A stretch of 64,000 bases of DNA, taken from assembly GCF_001625305.1 (NCBI RefSeq), contig NW_017804054.1:395648-459647 (forward strand), in the 5' to 3' direction. Position 1 is the first letter of the stretch. The number at the start of each line of letters is the position of its first letter. This document shows, piece by piece, positions 25,401 through 39,600 of the stretch. The position numbers and the translations under genes are program-made. The stretch comes from Branchiostoma belcheri. Taxonomy: Eukaryota > Chordata > Leptocardii > Amphioxiformes > Branchiostomatidae. The notes below the pieces were generated by a model that worked only from the letters and a program-made list of their open reading frames with translations, searched no databases and had not been told where the DNA came from.

Positions 25401-28400
25401 TCTGCTTTCTTCTCACAGGAAGCCATGAAACGGTTTCCAGCAAAACTGTCTAGCGTTCATTTCTGCTGGCATTTTTAGGTGATGTTACTGTTGTATCAGC
25501 ACCGTTACATACAACAGTTATACTATAGGAACAAACTAACTGTGTTACAGCAGTAATTGTGTTATCATTCCAGGACAGACTGGCCGTCTCCTACGTTATA
25601 GATTATATTCAGCCTCAACGAGGCAAATGGGAAAAGTATTTTTTTCAGATTATCAGCTTGTATACCAGACTGATCATTTGCTACCGGTTGTCTGATGTTC
25701 GTTAAGAAATTTAGTTTTTGCCTCCCCATGACCATTATATCTTCTTGTTGATGATCACACATCCTTGAACTCTATCAGAGAGATACAAAAGGCATGTCTG
25801 CCCCAGGACATAGAGGAATTGTAATGAAAAATCAATCACAAGGAATTTTGCAGTTGGAAGCTGTTTTCACACCATATAGCTTAATCAGCACCAAGGACAG
25901 CAACAATGAGTTGCTTCATGAGCACAGTATAAGGATTTTATAGGCCATGCTTGTACAAATATTGCACAATTTAGACATAGATATGTATTTATCAGCCTAT
26001 GAAAACTTTGTGACTCCATTACCAGACTTTTTCTTAAGATTTTGTTGTTAAACTAGTAAGAAAATTTTTGTGACATATACTTTGTTAATGGACCCAACAC
26101 ATGTGAAACTTCACTGCCAAAAGCATATACATGTATATAAATTCCTTCATAAAAAATTGTTACTACACCATTGACTAGAATATCTATGTACACTTTTTAA
26201 AGAAAATACAGCAAAGTTCTGTGTTCTGAAGGCTTTACTGGTATCATGTTAACAAGTACTAGTCAGTTAAATAATGACGTACACACATCCAAACTCCCTA
26301 ACGGTTAGAATGTACGTGGTCTTGTGATATTATAGTGTGTGCAGTGTGTTAAAATTTTCATGTGGTGTGCAACAGTCTGTCTATTACCCTGTAAAAGATG
26401 TATGATTGCAGGTCTGATGCCATAAATCTATAAACTGGTACCTTAGGGACTCCCATGCATGTTCATGTCGAGATATTATAGAAGTTGTAGGTTATGGCTA
26501 GCAAGGTTGTAATGCAGTGAGATAAGGTCCTATGTAAAATAGTTTCAGCAATATTGTATGGTACGTAGGTCATCACCTGGACTGTGCTTTCCAAGTAAAG
26601 TATTCTGTAGAGGGTTTTGTGCTGTAATTGGTTTGCAGAGAGATCAGGAAAGTGTAAAATACTTGTGTCCTTTGTTACTCATAGTTGCAGACAGCAAGTG
26701 CACTGTGTTCAGTGATGTTTTATTCAGGATTTATTGGTTAGGAAGTCATTATGTGATAACAATCCGGGAAGCAGTGGTGTGACATTAGGTATTTTAGACA
26801 GCCTGTCTGCCTCTCGGTTGGGTTAAGGCAGCCTATGGCATACTATGCGTAGTATTTCATACATATGACAGTAACTTTTGATAGCTTGGTCGCACCACAA
26901 CTAAACTTCACACAGTTCTAGTAGTACTTGAAACACATTGAATAAACGTTATTTTGTTTTTACTACTTCTGGATTTTTGGGTTAAAAATCAACATTTTGG
27001 TTAAAAAACAGCTGTTCACTTTATGGCTTTACGCGCAAGTGGTAACAACACCTTTCATCATGATATTTTACAAGTAGAAAGCCAACCCCCTATTTATTAT
27101 TTTTATCCGAGGCTATTTTGTTTAAAATGAGATTTACATTGTTTTTTGGGCCAAAAACGACAGAAACAGCTATTTTTCTGTCATTTTCCGTTAAAAAATC
27201 GTCACAGTTAAAAAATATCGACTTATATGCAAAATAGCCTCGGACAATTTTGATAAAAAAGTGATAATACGTAAACATGGATTACTCTAAAGATCATTTA
27301 TGTTGTTTTCAGCTGCGCGTAAACCCGTCTAGGTCCTACTCTGTGAATAAAATGCGTAACAACGCGGGTTTACAGGGGAAACATACAAATGACCGCCGGT
27401 AACCCCGAATTCGAACACGCGTTCTATTCGAATGACGTCATATCGAACATGGTGGAACATGATTCGGGTTCGAAACATGTATGTGGCAATCGTGCAGACA
27501 CACGCCCGAACTCGAACATGAATATCAGCCTAGGCCGCCTTAAACCAACCGAGCTGTGCATCCTGGGAATGTTCATTGTGCAAGTGATAACCAGGTTTTC
27601 TCCATATAGTTTGTGAGATTGGCAGGTCTCTGGAGGTTACATGTATAATAGAGACTTGAAGCAGTTACCTGGAAACAGTGTTCAGTACTGTGGATAGGGT
27701 CGTGATAACAGTTTATTCATCTGGAAACATTGTTCAGTACCAAGGACAGGACCCTGGTACTGTCACATTTGTCTGGAAACATTGTTAGATACAGAGGACA
27801 GAGCCCCTATTCTGTTGCATGTGCCTGGAAACATTGTTCAGCACAAAGGACAGGACCCTGGTACTGTTGCATTTGTGTGGAAACATTGTTCAGCACCAAG
27901 GACAGTGCCCTGATATCGATAACACTGATTTCTCTGAAAACACTGTTCAGTACCAAGGACAGGGCCCTAATACTTTATTTCTCAGAAAACATTGTTCAGT
28001 ACCATGGACACACCCTAATACTGACACTACCTTCATAATAACACCCAAAAGATTAGAGAATACATTGTGTAAATGTAACTACATGTACAGTTGGTAACAG
28101 ACACGTAGGGTGTTCATAGACTTTAGATGATTATTATCTGCATTGTAGATGTACAATATAGTTGTAATTATAATTCAAGGCTTTCAGATTTGGTAAGTAG
28201 GTTACCTTGTAGATAATTCTTGTCACTTTTTTATCCTATAACTTAAACCATGCTTGTATCTTGATATCTTGACATCTACGTAGGGAAAGCTTCTGAAAAG
28301 TTGTCAAGACATGAAAGCCTGGATGTTGGGGCAACCTGGATATAGGACAGTTATGCCAGTTGCTGAAGAAGAATTAAGCCATCATGGCATTTCTGGGCCA

Positions 28401-30643
28401 GACTGCAAAATCAATCACAAACAATCCATCAAAAAGCAAGCAGAACAGTGGATCTGGAAGCCATAACAAGGCTAACTTAAATCAGAGCCAGTTCATAACC
28501 TGACCCAATGGGTTTCCGATATTTACAGTGAAGGGTTATCTGTCGAAGTACCTCATTAGGGTCTGCCTGTGCATTAGGTACCATCTACTTAGAAGCAATA
28601 TTGCTACAGTAATTTACAGAAACCTATCCCCGCCATATCTTCTCTCTCGTGTTCTTATAACAAACCAGAAATCAGAGATTTACACATCTGGAAAGTACAT
28701 ACATGTAGAGTTGTTGGGCTGGAAGGCTGGAAGGAAGTGATGATGGAACATGGACAGGATCACCGAAAAGCTCACCATAAGGCCACACCAAGTTGATTTG
28801 TGGTTCTCGGATTTTTTCAGAAAAAATATGAAGCGACAGGGTGAAAAAATAAAAATAAAAACAGGCCAAGGCATACTATGATAGCTCCAAATGCTGTGAT
28901 AGGAGCCATGATGTCAACATACCAGGTTGGTTTGTAATTCCAACAATGAATTAGCACTGCATTGAAAGATGGAAAAACTGTAACAACTCTTAAGAGAAGG
29001 GACTCCCTTAACTGTTGGGGCCAAAACATGAGCAGTTTGGAATGATATAGAGCCCGAATTTTTTATCATTTTTTTTTTTTTTTGCAAATCAGAAAAAAAG
29101 GAAGGGGGCGAATCCGAGAACCAACAAATTAAATTGGTGTGGACTAAAACAAGAAATTCATAATTCAAAATACTTCTCAGAGGTCTAAAATCATTGATTT
29201 CTTGTTATTTTATCGCTATTTTTTCTCACAGTTCAACTCATCATCTAGCCATGCATCTTTGCCTGTTTCTTAATCAATTGCGCCTTCAGAGCAGATCATT
29301 ATAAACATGAAGGGCAATCAGAGTCCCATGAGTACATGCTGATTTATTAGCTGATCCGGTACCACTCCGGAGTAGATGGCTGGATGCACAATTTGGAAGA
29401 TTATTTTGATTGAAAAGCTGTTGATGTTATTGCAGGCATGGGTGGATGATGGAGAAAGCCATCAAAAGTTATTGGTTCAGTACACAAGGTGGGCCATGGT
29501 GTTTGGAAGATGAATTTATGTGCACCTCTTAAAAATTGAGGAGAGTTGGTAATAAACAAGACTGATGTCCAAATGAAATCGACCCCAAACATCTATCATA
29601 CTTCCATGTTATTAAGGCCTGTTCAAAAATGTCTTAAACATCTCAATATGCAAAATGTGCATACTTTGGGATTACAGTTTTAAATAGATTTCTTTAAATT
29701 CACCTTTTCTTCTAGTTATAGGGTATTCAGAAGAGATATGAGAGTTGCTTTCACATGTACTATGTAGATGTTGCATAGAACAAAATACTCACTATTGCTC
29801 ATATTGCTACATGTGATGTGGAAAACAAAACTACTACAAAGCAAATCCACCCTAGAACTTCAAGACCGTATATAAACAACAGGTTGACAAATGAAGCCAT
29901 GAGCCAGCAGAAGATGCCTAAGCCAGGTAGTCCAGGCTAGGAGGCACTTCAGCGCTGTGGAGATTCCATATGTGATGTCCTCCATCAAATTACCCAGAGT
30001 CTAATGGAAGGTGGCATTTCAGGAAGCACAGGAAGACAATTTGGCTCTTTATAATGATCAGAACACATTATCAGACCTTGTCTATATTACTTTGGAGAGT
30101 TCTTATAATAATTGCTAATGCCACATAAAAGGTATCAAGAGAGGGCTAGATAGTTGAGAGTCACTTGTCCAGCTTTAGAGGTAGATCCTGAAATGGAGTT
30201 TGTACTTTAAACAAGTACAGCCTGAAGCATCATAGATTTTTGTGGTGCTAGAAGGAATCACAGTCCCTGTATAATTCATGATGTTCATCTGAAAATGTCC
30301 AGATATCTATACAAATCACTGGTATATCACAGGTTGGCCTTTAACTGTGTGTTGATGTTCAGCTGATACATCTCTTACAGTTGTAAGATATATGATGATT
30401 GCAGTAAAAAACCTGAGGTAAAATGTCCCCTCTTTGGCCCTTCTATTGTAGGAGAAGCTTCTAGAATACCTGCTTGTATATAGCAAATGTCATCACAATC
30501 CATCAATAGGTTCTTGAAGTATGGTGACTGGAGTGGGTCTGAAACACACACTTACACACACACAGGCAATGTGTACACAGACAAATGCACACGTGCACAC
30601 ACACACGCACGCACACACGCACGCACGCACACTCACACACACA

Positions 30644-30690
<47 letters not shown>

Positions 30691-33600
30691 ACACACACAC
30701 CAGAAACAATAACTCACAGAGGTAGCTAGCAAACTCTATAAAACATTATATTACAAAGTATAAAGTTAAAATTACACTGATTTCTGATTAGCTTTAAAGC
30801 CAGTAAAATACATCACATTATCCATGAATGTCACTGATTTCTAACATTAAAGGATGATAGATTAATTGTATCACAGTCTCTTTAAGATAGGTCAGAGACC
30901 TCGTTTGCAAGGCCAGTCCCCCACAAGAACCCGTCTCAGGATGGCATTGAGTTCATTTGGAATGCACCGGCATGATTAGGCGATAATGGAAAAGTCCTCA
31001 ATCCTTCACAAAAGCATCATCCTCTTGGAGCCACTGATAATGGTTCACATAAATCAAAGTCATTTCAAGGCTTGGGCTACAGACCCTCCATAGATCTTTT
31101 GTTTTTTCCTCCTTCTTTGGTTCATCAAATGTCTACACGACAGTTCCTGTTTAAAAAGAGTGTATCATAATGTTGTAAGAGAAAGAACAGATTAATCTTG
31201 TAACATTACATGACATGTATATTTTTGTGTAAAACGTTAAACCTTTCCATAACCATTCTACTAGTCATGCAGTTGCATGCAGTTTATATGCATGCAAAGT
31301 ATGATACTGTTTGATAAAACAAAATCGTTTTCAGAAATTAGTAGCCATTCTGTGTTTTGTAACTTTTTGTCTTAATGGAATCTGAATATAGTTTCAGCAA
31401 TATTAAACTCAGCAGGAGCAAAAATATTCTTTAAAGCCTTTGAGTACTCCCTTTGCATATAGAGGCATCTCTTGGTCTGGACCTGACCCAGGGTCTTATA
31501 CTAAAGTGCAAAGGTGTAAATGTTAATGGGTTTGTTCTTATTGCTTTTTTGGCAAGATCAATTGGATGACTGAACATTTTAGTGTTGGGAAACTTTAATT
31601 AAAGGAACACTCAAGTTAGATGGAGGGTTTATTTCCCCACAGTTGATTTACATTTAATGAGTACATAATCATTACACTAAGAATTTCACTTGTACGACAT
31701 GCGTTTTGTAAACAATATCCGTATATGACTGCTCCCATGCAAACCCTATCCATGCCATGCTTGTACAATCATGTATTTCTTCTTACTTCATTATTGTCCT
31801 TAATAGAATTTGTTGACAAGAATTTTGCCAGAGTCACATGGATGCTGCATCAGTTTTTTCCATTTCCATTAAAACTGTAGAAATGTTGCATAGCTGATAG
31901 TGCAAACAGTTTTTCTTATGCTACGTGGATGAAGGTTAGACATCCAGGTACTAAACGATATTCAAAAACAAGTCAAACTCTACTACTGGATAAGTTACAG
32001 AGATTACTTCCGGAAGTATCATGTGACATCCGTCACAGACTCTTTTTCAGCATCACTAAAATGAACTGAGAGAATAAGTTGACACTAATCACAATGTTTA
32101 CTAATGATCACTAAGTTTATCTCATCATTTATTAAATATATGTTTTCTTGTTGTTCTCTTTCTGTACAGAACACAGATGATGAGGACCTGACCAGGGACA
32201 CCTGGCAGCCTGAGATAGCTGTGGATGATGCTGATGCAAACTTTGTTCAGGGTAAGGCCCAGTCATATTTGGTGTACGATTGTCATGGGATTGCACATGC
32301 AAACTTTGGTTGACCTTGTTCTTTTGGCCATTGTAGTAGTCTCTAAATGAGTCTTTCCTTTGCACAGACAACTGCCCTGCGTGCTTGTGCCTGTGCCTAC
32401 TCCAATGAAGTATTTAGATTACAACACCCTTTCCTTTAATCATGGGAACATTAACTATGAATAAAAACCACATATGATTCGACATATGACATGTACTTGA
32501 CCCCTCCAGGGCCCTTCATCAGCACAGTATACTGCCTGTAGAGTCCAATGTCAGGCGGAAATGTCATAAAACCCCTGCATGTGAGGGATGGTGTCAAAAT
32601 TATTTCCTCGTTTTACGTCCCTGAGGGATAAGCAGCAGCCGAAAGCGACATCTGTCTTGTCAGTCCACGCCGAGCACATCGACCGCAGCCCATTAAAACC
32701 TCCTCTCACCTTTGCTGTCTATAATGAGGAAGTACCCCCATGCACCTGCTCACTAATCTATATCACACAACGTCAGGAGGGCCCGTATCAACTGTCATGT
32801 TGGACGGGATTTTTGCTGTAATGGAATCATTGATTGGACATGATTGTTGCTAGAGACCTTCCTTCTCGAAGAGCAGAAAAAATATGCACAGTTAGCAGAA
32901 AAAATATGCAGCTAAGTCTTAAAGAATAGCGATTGCTGTCAAGTATTCCTAAAGTTCTGCTATGTGGTAATGGCTTGCTATTACTGTGCACAGCGCAGTA
33001 AGGCTTCCATACCTGTGCCTGATAACACACACCAAGAATATATTTCATTGGTAGATGGCACAGTGCCCCTTGGATCAGTTAGTGGTTGAGGATTGTGATG
33101 TTAAGCTGCAGCCTACAACTCTTCAACATTGAAAAAATTTAGTTGGCATTGGGCCCACTGTGCTTAATGTGCGGAAATGTGTGATGTGTTTTCTTCACTG
33201 CATGTAACGTTACCATTACTCTCAATATCTATATACATATAGTTATATAATAATTATGTAGTAATTCTTGACACTAGACTAATCAAAATTTTGCAGATTG
33301 CTTTTGTTTTCTTATGATTGAGGGGTTTTGAGGAACAGGCCAGTACATGTACTTATGTTGGATAATTAGAGTCTGACAATAGGTGCTTTACCTACAGAGG
33401 ACCCGTGTCGCTGGGTGAAGTGTGGCCGACACAAAGTCTGTATGCCCAGCTCTGACGGGTCTGTGGAGTGTATCAGCAAGAAGAAGCTGGGCAATGGGTG
33501 AGTCATCTCTTTCTCAGTAATAAGCTGTTTCATGGTTTGAATTGTTCATGCTCAATGTGGGTCATATGTCAGAGTTTAAGGCCCCTGAGATATATACAGT

Positions 33601-36600
33601 ATGCAAAAAATGTTGTTTAGACAATAAATTGTCTAGACAATCAAACATGGTCTAGACAATAAATACAAGTTTTGACATCACACCTGAGTGTGTAGTTTAA
33701 ACTACACATGTATGAACTGGCTCATAGAAAATTCAATGGTCTGTTTTTCGCCAGCACAGCAAAGAAATCACTTCACATTGAGGACAATCACTTGGCAATA
33801 GAAGGCAATTTAAAGATAAAGATAGAGTATTGGTTGCCAAAAAAGGATTTTAGCTGCTGGCAGAATTGCAGGCTGTTGGAGCGGAACAAGACCATATGGC
33901 CGGGGGGTCAAGTCAATCAGATAGGACACGGAGGCTCTTTTGTGTTATGACTCACTTATATCCACATATTGCTTTGATTGGCTAATATGGTCAGAACAGG
34001 GTATGTTTTGCCAGCAGGGTTATTAGGGCTAGTCGAACTGACTTTCAAAAGCTTCAGATCTGCTACTGTAAGTGTATACATTCCTAGCAAATTATTCCTT
34101 CGGAATCCAGATTCAGACAATAACTGCTATTAAGGCCCCTTTTCCAGTAGATGGTGATCACTGGGCAACCAAAATCAGATTTGTATTTCTTTTTTTTGTA
34201 ATTCGAATATGAAGTACATGTATGATTGCATATGATTTAAAAGACAACTTACAGAGCACAAAAAATGTTTTTAAAATTCTTTTATTTTTCAAGGTGAATT
34301 TTGTTGAGTGGTCTGTCAAATTTTAGGTGACTCATTGGTTGCTCATCAGAGTCAGCCTCTAGTGGAATTGGAGTGTAGTAGTCTCCAACACGAAATGGGA
34401 TTTGAAGCTCCGTGTACTTCCACACCAATTATCAGAAATGCCACAAGAGACACGACTGAATATAAGTCAGGTGACACTTGATGGGATTTCGACACACCCT
34501 TCATATTAGTCTTTCAGGAAATGTTGCGGGATCTCGGACGCAGACTCCATATTAGTCACACAAATTGATGCGGGGTTTAGGAGCTGCTGTCATCTCGGTA
34601 CTCTGAAATATAGTGGGATTTTTGAGGATGGCTTGACATGGCAGACAGTAATGACATTGCCAGGGCAATAGCTGGAGGGCAGGAGTAACACATAATTTGG
34701 TTGTCGCCCACAGGAAGAAGTGGTCCAAGTACCAAGAGAAGAAGAAGGACAGGTACATGTATTTTGTTTGACTGTTTGTTTTGGTAACTGCCTTAAACAG
34801 ATAAGTAAGTACAACTTAAGAAACAATAAGACTGGAAAATAAAGTTTGATTAACTCACGCTGAGATAGACCTCTACACTTTTCAATAATTGTGGTGGGAT
34901 TTCTAAGGTGTTCAAGGTGTGACTCTCCTCAAACATGGGACCGCCAGCTTAAAATACATCTGAGAAGCTTGGCATACTCATTTTCACCATAAGTACTAGT
35001 GAGGAAACAGATAAAAATTCCTTTCCCAAGATTGTGAGGTTGGGCCAGCTATGAACCCTCAAGATTCTACGTCAACAACCCTAACCACAAGACCACTTTC
35101 ACACCAGGTATGGCTGCACTCCATGCCCAGTTGTACGCCCTGAACCAGTCTGTGGCACTGACGGCGTCACCTACTCCTCAAAGTGTAAACTGGACTATCA
35201 GGTACGTGGCAGGGGCTGTCCATCCCTTTAAATAAAAAAAAAACTTATGTGTTGTGATATACATGTATATCACTCCCTTCTTGTGATTGCAGAAGGGACA
35301 GCTTAGAATAAAATGTACTTTATGTCTTCCAAAATATTTGAGGCATAGTATTAACAATTTTGTTCAATATCGTGATGTACAAAATGTATGAACATGAATG
35401 ACGTAATCTCTACTTAAATGTGTCCACAGGCTTGTGTGTCTGGCAAGGATATCCAGGAGGAGTGCACTGGCAAATGCCCCTGCAAACCCCAGATCCCAGG
35501 TACACACAGAATGTGTGGGATTGTCTCACTGACGTAATATTATTTTAGACAATTTTGTAAGGATCACCATTTAGTCATTACCTACAATGTATATGTCAAG
35601 GTAGAGACTGCAATCTAGCAGTACAGCCAATTGTATGAGTAGAGATCCTGGTCGGAATTTCTGTCAACAGAGACGACATTGATCAGGATACCGTACTAGG
35701 TAATGTGTAATTGTGGTGGTGTCACCAATTTGGATTCTTAAAAATTTTAAGTCAACATTCATTGATCTGAAGTGGTAGAATAAAATGTTAAATTTCTTGT
35801 TAAATGTTGAAAATATGACATCTAATATCTCCTGAGTCCTTTTTACATCCTTTTCATCATCACTTAACACATTCTGTATTATAAAACTTGTGTTGTTTGA
35901 AAAGTTCTTTCTCTCAACATTGCACCAGTTTGTACATACATGTATGTGTAAATATACTGTTATGTTGGAGTAGAGTTCCAGTCACATTTTGTAATTGCAC
36001 CTCATCTTCTTATTGTTTCACCACTTTCTGTTGTTACTAAATTTTCTTTCTGTATGTCTATTTTGTTTTTTCCAGATTCGTTTTCTGTCAAATCCCAAGA
36101 TCTGACCATTGACCCCAAAGCCCAAGCTAGCTTTATGCCTAACAAAAAGTCATTCTATAACAAGCACACTGATAACCTTTTCTCAAAGCAGTCCTACTAC
36201 AAGCATCTGTCTGCAAAATATGCTCCTGCTAGTTACTATCCTTACGGCGGCAAATTTGGAAGCAACTATAAGTCGAAATTTAAGTATGGAAGTTACTGGT
36301 CAAAACCGTTTGTCACCAAAAAAGTAGTGTTAGAAAAACTGTATAAACCAAAGTATGAAAGTTTCCAGAAAGATATCATTAAGAAGGAAATGTATACCAA
36401 AAATCTACCAAAAGATAAGATTTTAGATGTACCAAAGTTTGCTGTAGAAGAAGACAATTCTAAGAATGAAGTAAGTTATTATAATAGCAATCCTATAGAG
36501 ATAAAGAATAACATTCCAAATTCAATTGCATCTGTCTCAACAGATACTAAACAGCATAGCCATTTTAAAGTAGATGCCCTTAAACAAACCACAATGTCCA

Positions 36601-39600
36601 ACAAAATTTCTGAAAACTCACAACTTCATGAGGATGTTGCCAAGAACCCTCTAGACTCATTCAATAATCTTGAAGAAAAGAAGTCTAGTGCAATGAAACC
36701 AAACTTGTTCATCCCCAAAAAAGACAAGAAATACGTCTTACACAAAATGGTGGGAGAAATAGAGGATGTTAAGATTGATGCAACAGAGAAACAGAAAATT
36801 ATGAAAGAATCTAAGTATCCCAAGGGAAAGATGGTTGGCGGTATTGAAGACACAAACTATGCAGATGTAGAGGGGTATAGAATACCATCAGGAGAATCTG
36901 ATGGTGTAGTCTATGCCTATGTCAAGTTTCCTACTTATGAAACTGATAGCATAGACTTCAGTATAGAGAAGAAAGATTTCAGCACTTTTCCAGTGAGCTA
37001 TCCTAAGGTGACAACACTCCAAAGAGACAATTTTGTAGGGTTAGAAACTGAAAAATACAGTAAACTTCCTGCTGTAGAAATCCGTAAGGAGCTTGTGCCA
37101 GTAGTAGAGGAGGAGCCTATAGAGGATGTGATAGTAGGAGGAGAGAACATTGCTGCGCCCTCACTAACAGTTCATGCTGCCCCCAACCTCCCCCCTGCAG
37201 AGAGGAGTGAGATCATCACGCCTGACGAGGTTCAGTTCCAGGCACCGCTGGAGGACCACATCCCGCTGGACCCCGCACAGGAGGCGGACGATGATGATGA
37301 TGAAGATGAAGATGTTGATGATGATGATGATGAAGAGGAGGAGGATGAGCCTGATAACAAAGGTGTGACATCTACATACATAAATACTACAAAGTTTGTT
37401 CAACCAAAACCAAGTGACATATGTTCATTGTGACCATCATATCCTTCAAACTACAGGTACAACAGCATCAAATTTGTCATACCGGTACTGTCATTTGTAG
37501 CTGTATCAGTTGGTGGTATAAGTCCTCCATCTCCCTATTAAGGATTCACTAAAAGATGTTGACATACCGGTATACACATTGGGGAGTGATGGGGTCTGGA
37601 ATGGGTTGGCAGCTGGTTGGGAGTAAGTTAGCAGTGGTTGTGGCATAGTTGGGTGTAAAATTTTTAAATGTTAGTATCTTTAAGAGAAAAACGAAGACAT
37701 TTTACAGCAACGCTGGGTCAATGCTTTCAGTGTAATAAAGAAGTAGGAGATCACTGGCTTAGACAGTTTGTATGAGTGGCTAACAGTTTGTGTTTAATTT
37801 GGTCTTCAGTCTGCAGCACTGAGGAACTAGAGGACATGGGCAACCGCCTGCTGGAGTGGTTCAAAGTGCTCAGGAAGAACGACGAGAAGGAAAAGCCTGA
37901 CAGTAAGTAGATCACACAGACAAGGACTTCCTACACCCAGGCCCAGAACTCAGTGTTGTATAACGTGTAATGGTTGACTTTGTCAGACAGACAACCCAAA
38001 TAATGATGGTTATTTGACTGTGCTTCCACAAAATTGTACAGTAAAAATAAAGTGTATTTCATATAGACCCAGGCTCAACTCAGTGTTGTGTAATAGTTGA
38101 CTTTGTCAGACAGACAAGCATTGTCAAGTGATGATGGATGTAATTATTGCCTGTGCCTCCTCAACATTGTACAGTAAATACCACAACACATTTTGTACTG
38201 AACCATATTTTCCTCACAGCCACCAAGAACGTACAGATATGCTACGAGCCGGCTGTGGGCTGGATGTTCAGCAAGCTGGATGTCAACTTTGACCTGTTCC
38301 TGAGTAAGAAGGAGCTGTCGCTGATCGAGTATGACGAGTACGAGCACTGCATCACGCCCTTCATCGACAGGTGTGACCGCATCAAGGACGACATTCTCTC
38401 AGCCAACGAATGGTGCTCATGTTTCGAGGAAGCCAGTAAGAAACCTGTTATTTTATAGAAATAATCTTTTTGAATATATTACAAGAACATTCCTATACTT
38501 CCAATCCTTGACTAATATTGGAAAATTCATCTTTCTTATGCTCAATCACATCCTGTATTAAATAAACCCATTTCAAATTATATTTTTGATATCACAAAGA
38601 AATGAGAAGAAGCAGAACCTCTGTATTACAGTAGTTTTAGGGCTGATGTAGATTAGTATCAGTAGTCCTGTTTGTATTACAAACATGTTTATACCTTTTG
38701 ATCTGTTCACCTGTACTTAGTCCGATAGGGCATGAATAAAGGGTTAATGCACTGCCCCGAGTTGTATATGGTGTCATAACTGCATGAGCAGCTGCCATAA
38801 CCACCGAATAAACCACCGTGTGAGCGAAGCGAACGAGGTGGTTTATGAGGTGGTTATGGCAGCTGCCCATGCAGTTATGACACCATATACAACGAGGAAA
38901 AGGCAGTGCATTAAAATTATTATCATATAGCCTATCCAAACTGTCAATCAACACAATTCCTGTTTGAAATACAACAGCTTTAATATATATACATACATAA
39001 AATACATTCGAATATATTATACGCTTTAAAACAAATATGGATAATTTCATTTAATGCAAATTGTAGTTTAAATGAAGCTAAACAAAAAAGTTTATTGGAC
39101 AGAAAAATGCTACAAAGGTTTACAGAAAGAGTCGCATGCCCCTATACCCTATAACATAATGGTATCAGCCATAACACGACATGTGCTGTTATTCCGCCAT
39201 AACACCACATGTGCTGTTATCGGGAAATAACAGCACGGGTATCCGGGCCTCTGATTGGTCCACGCCGTCCGGCTATATGATAATGTACAATAACGGTTAT
39301 CTATCTATTTTATGATTGCTGATTATGCATGCTGTTCTCAAGCAAGTGTGAAAGACTAGATACCAGCTTTTAGGTAAATCATATTAGCATTGTCATTAAT
39401 TTGTACTGAAGAAAGAAAACCGCTGCAAATGTTTCAAGATGTACAGTAGCCTGTAACAGTTGTTTCTTTGCTGCCATTAGAACCACCATGCTTTGCTGAA
39501 CTGGACAAGGTTCCTGTGGCAGAAGTGAACGGACAACGGAAGTTCTTGTTGGGTGAGTCCTTCGTGGAAACATTTCAAATTCATGAATTTGACATACTAT

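Larger units (their letters stand above)
4419..32169 (+). other. SPOCK: Testican intron 1, about 27.7 kb
   Basis: No exon with convincing splice sites plus homology was found here. The longest frame (9492-9980, 162 codons) has no recognisable domain and lacks composition typical of the neighbouring exons. Contents that can be named are listed separately: a hairpin at 10.7 kb, duplicated blocks around a contig gap at 15-22 kb, a non-LTR tail, an inverted repeat at 27.1 kb, a minisatellite at 27.7 kb and a CA repeat at 30.6 kb. The rest is ordinary AT-rich intron. Confidence 0.7.
32252..36075 (+). other. SPOCK: Testican introns 2-6
   Basis: Between exons 2 and 7 nothing beyond short repeats is seen; a small cluster of TCTAGACAAT words lies at 33617-33665. 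Frames such as 33708-33950 have no splice or homology support. Confidence 0.6.

Noticed and set aside
27730-28097. Two overlapping plus-strand frames with repeated peptides
   Set aside because: Produced by the 52-bp minisatellite; no splice or homology support.
30487-30732. Thr/His-rich and Cys/Val-rich frames on both strands
   Set aside because: Direct translations of the CA microsatellite.
36109-36327. Second frame inside testican exon 7
   Set aside because: Shadow of the long exon 7 frame, which alone joins the flanking exons in phase.
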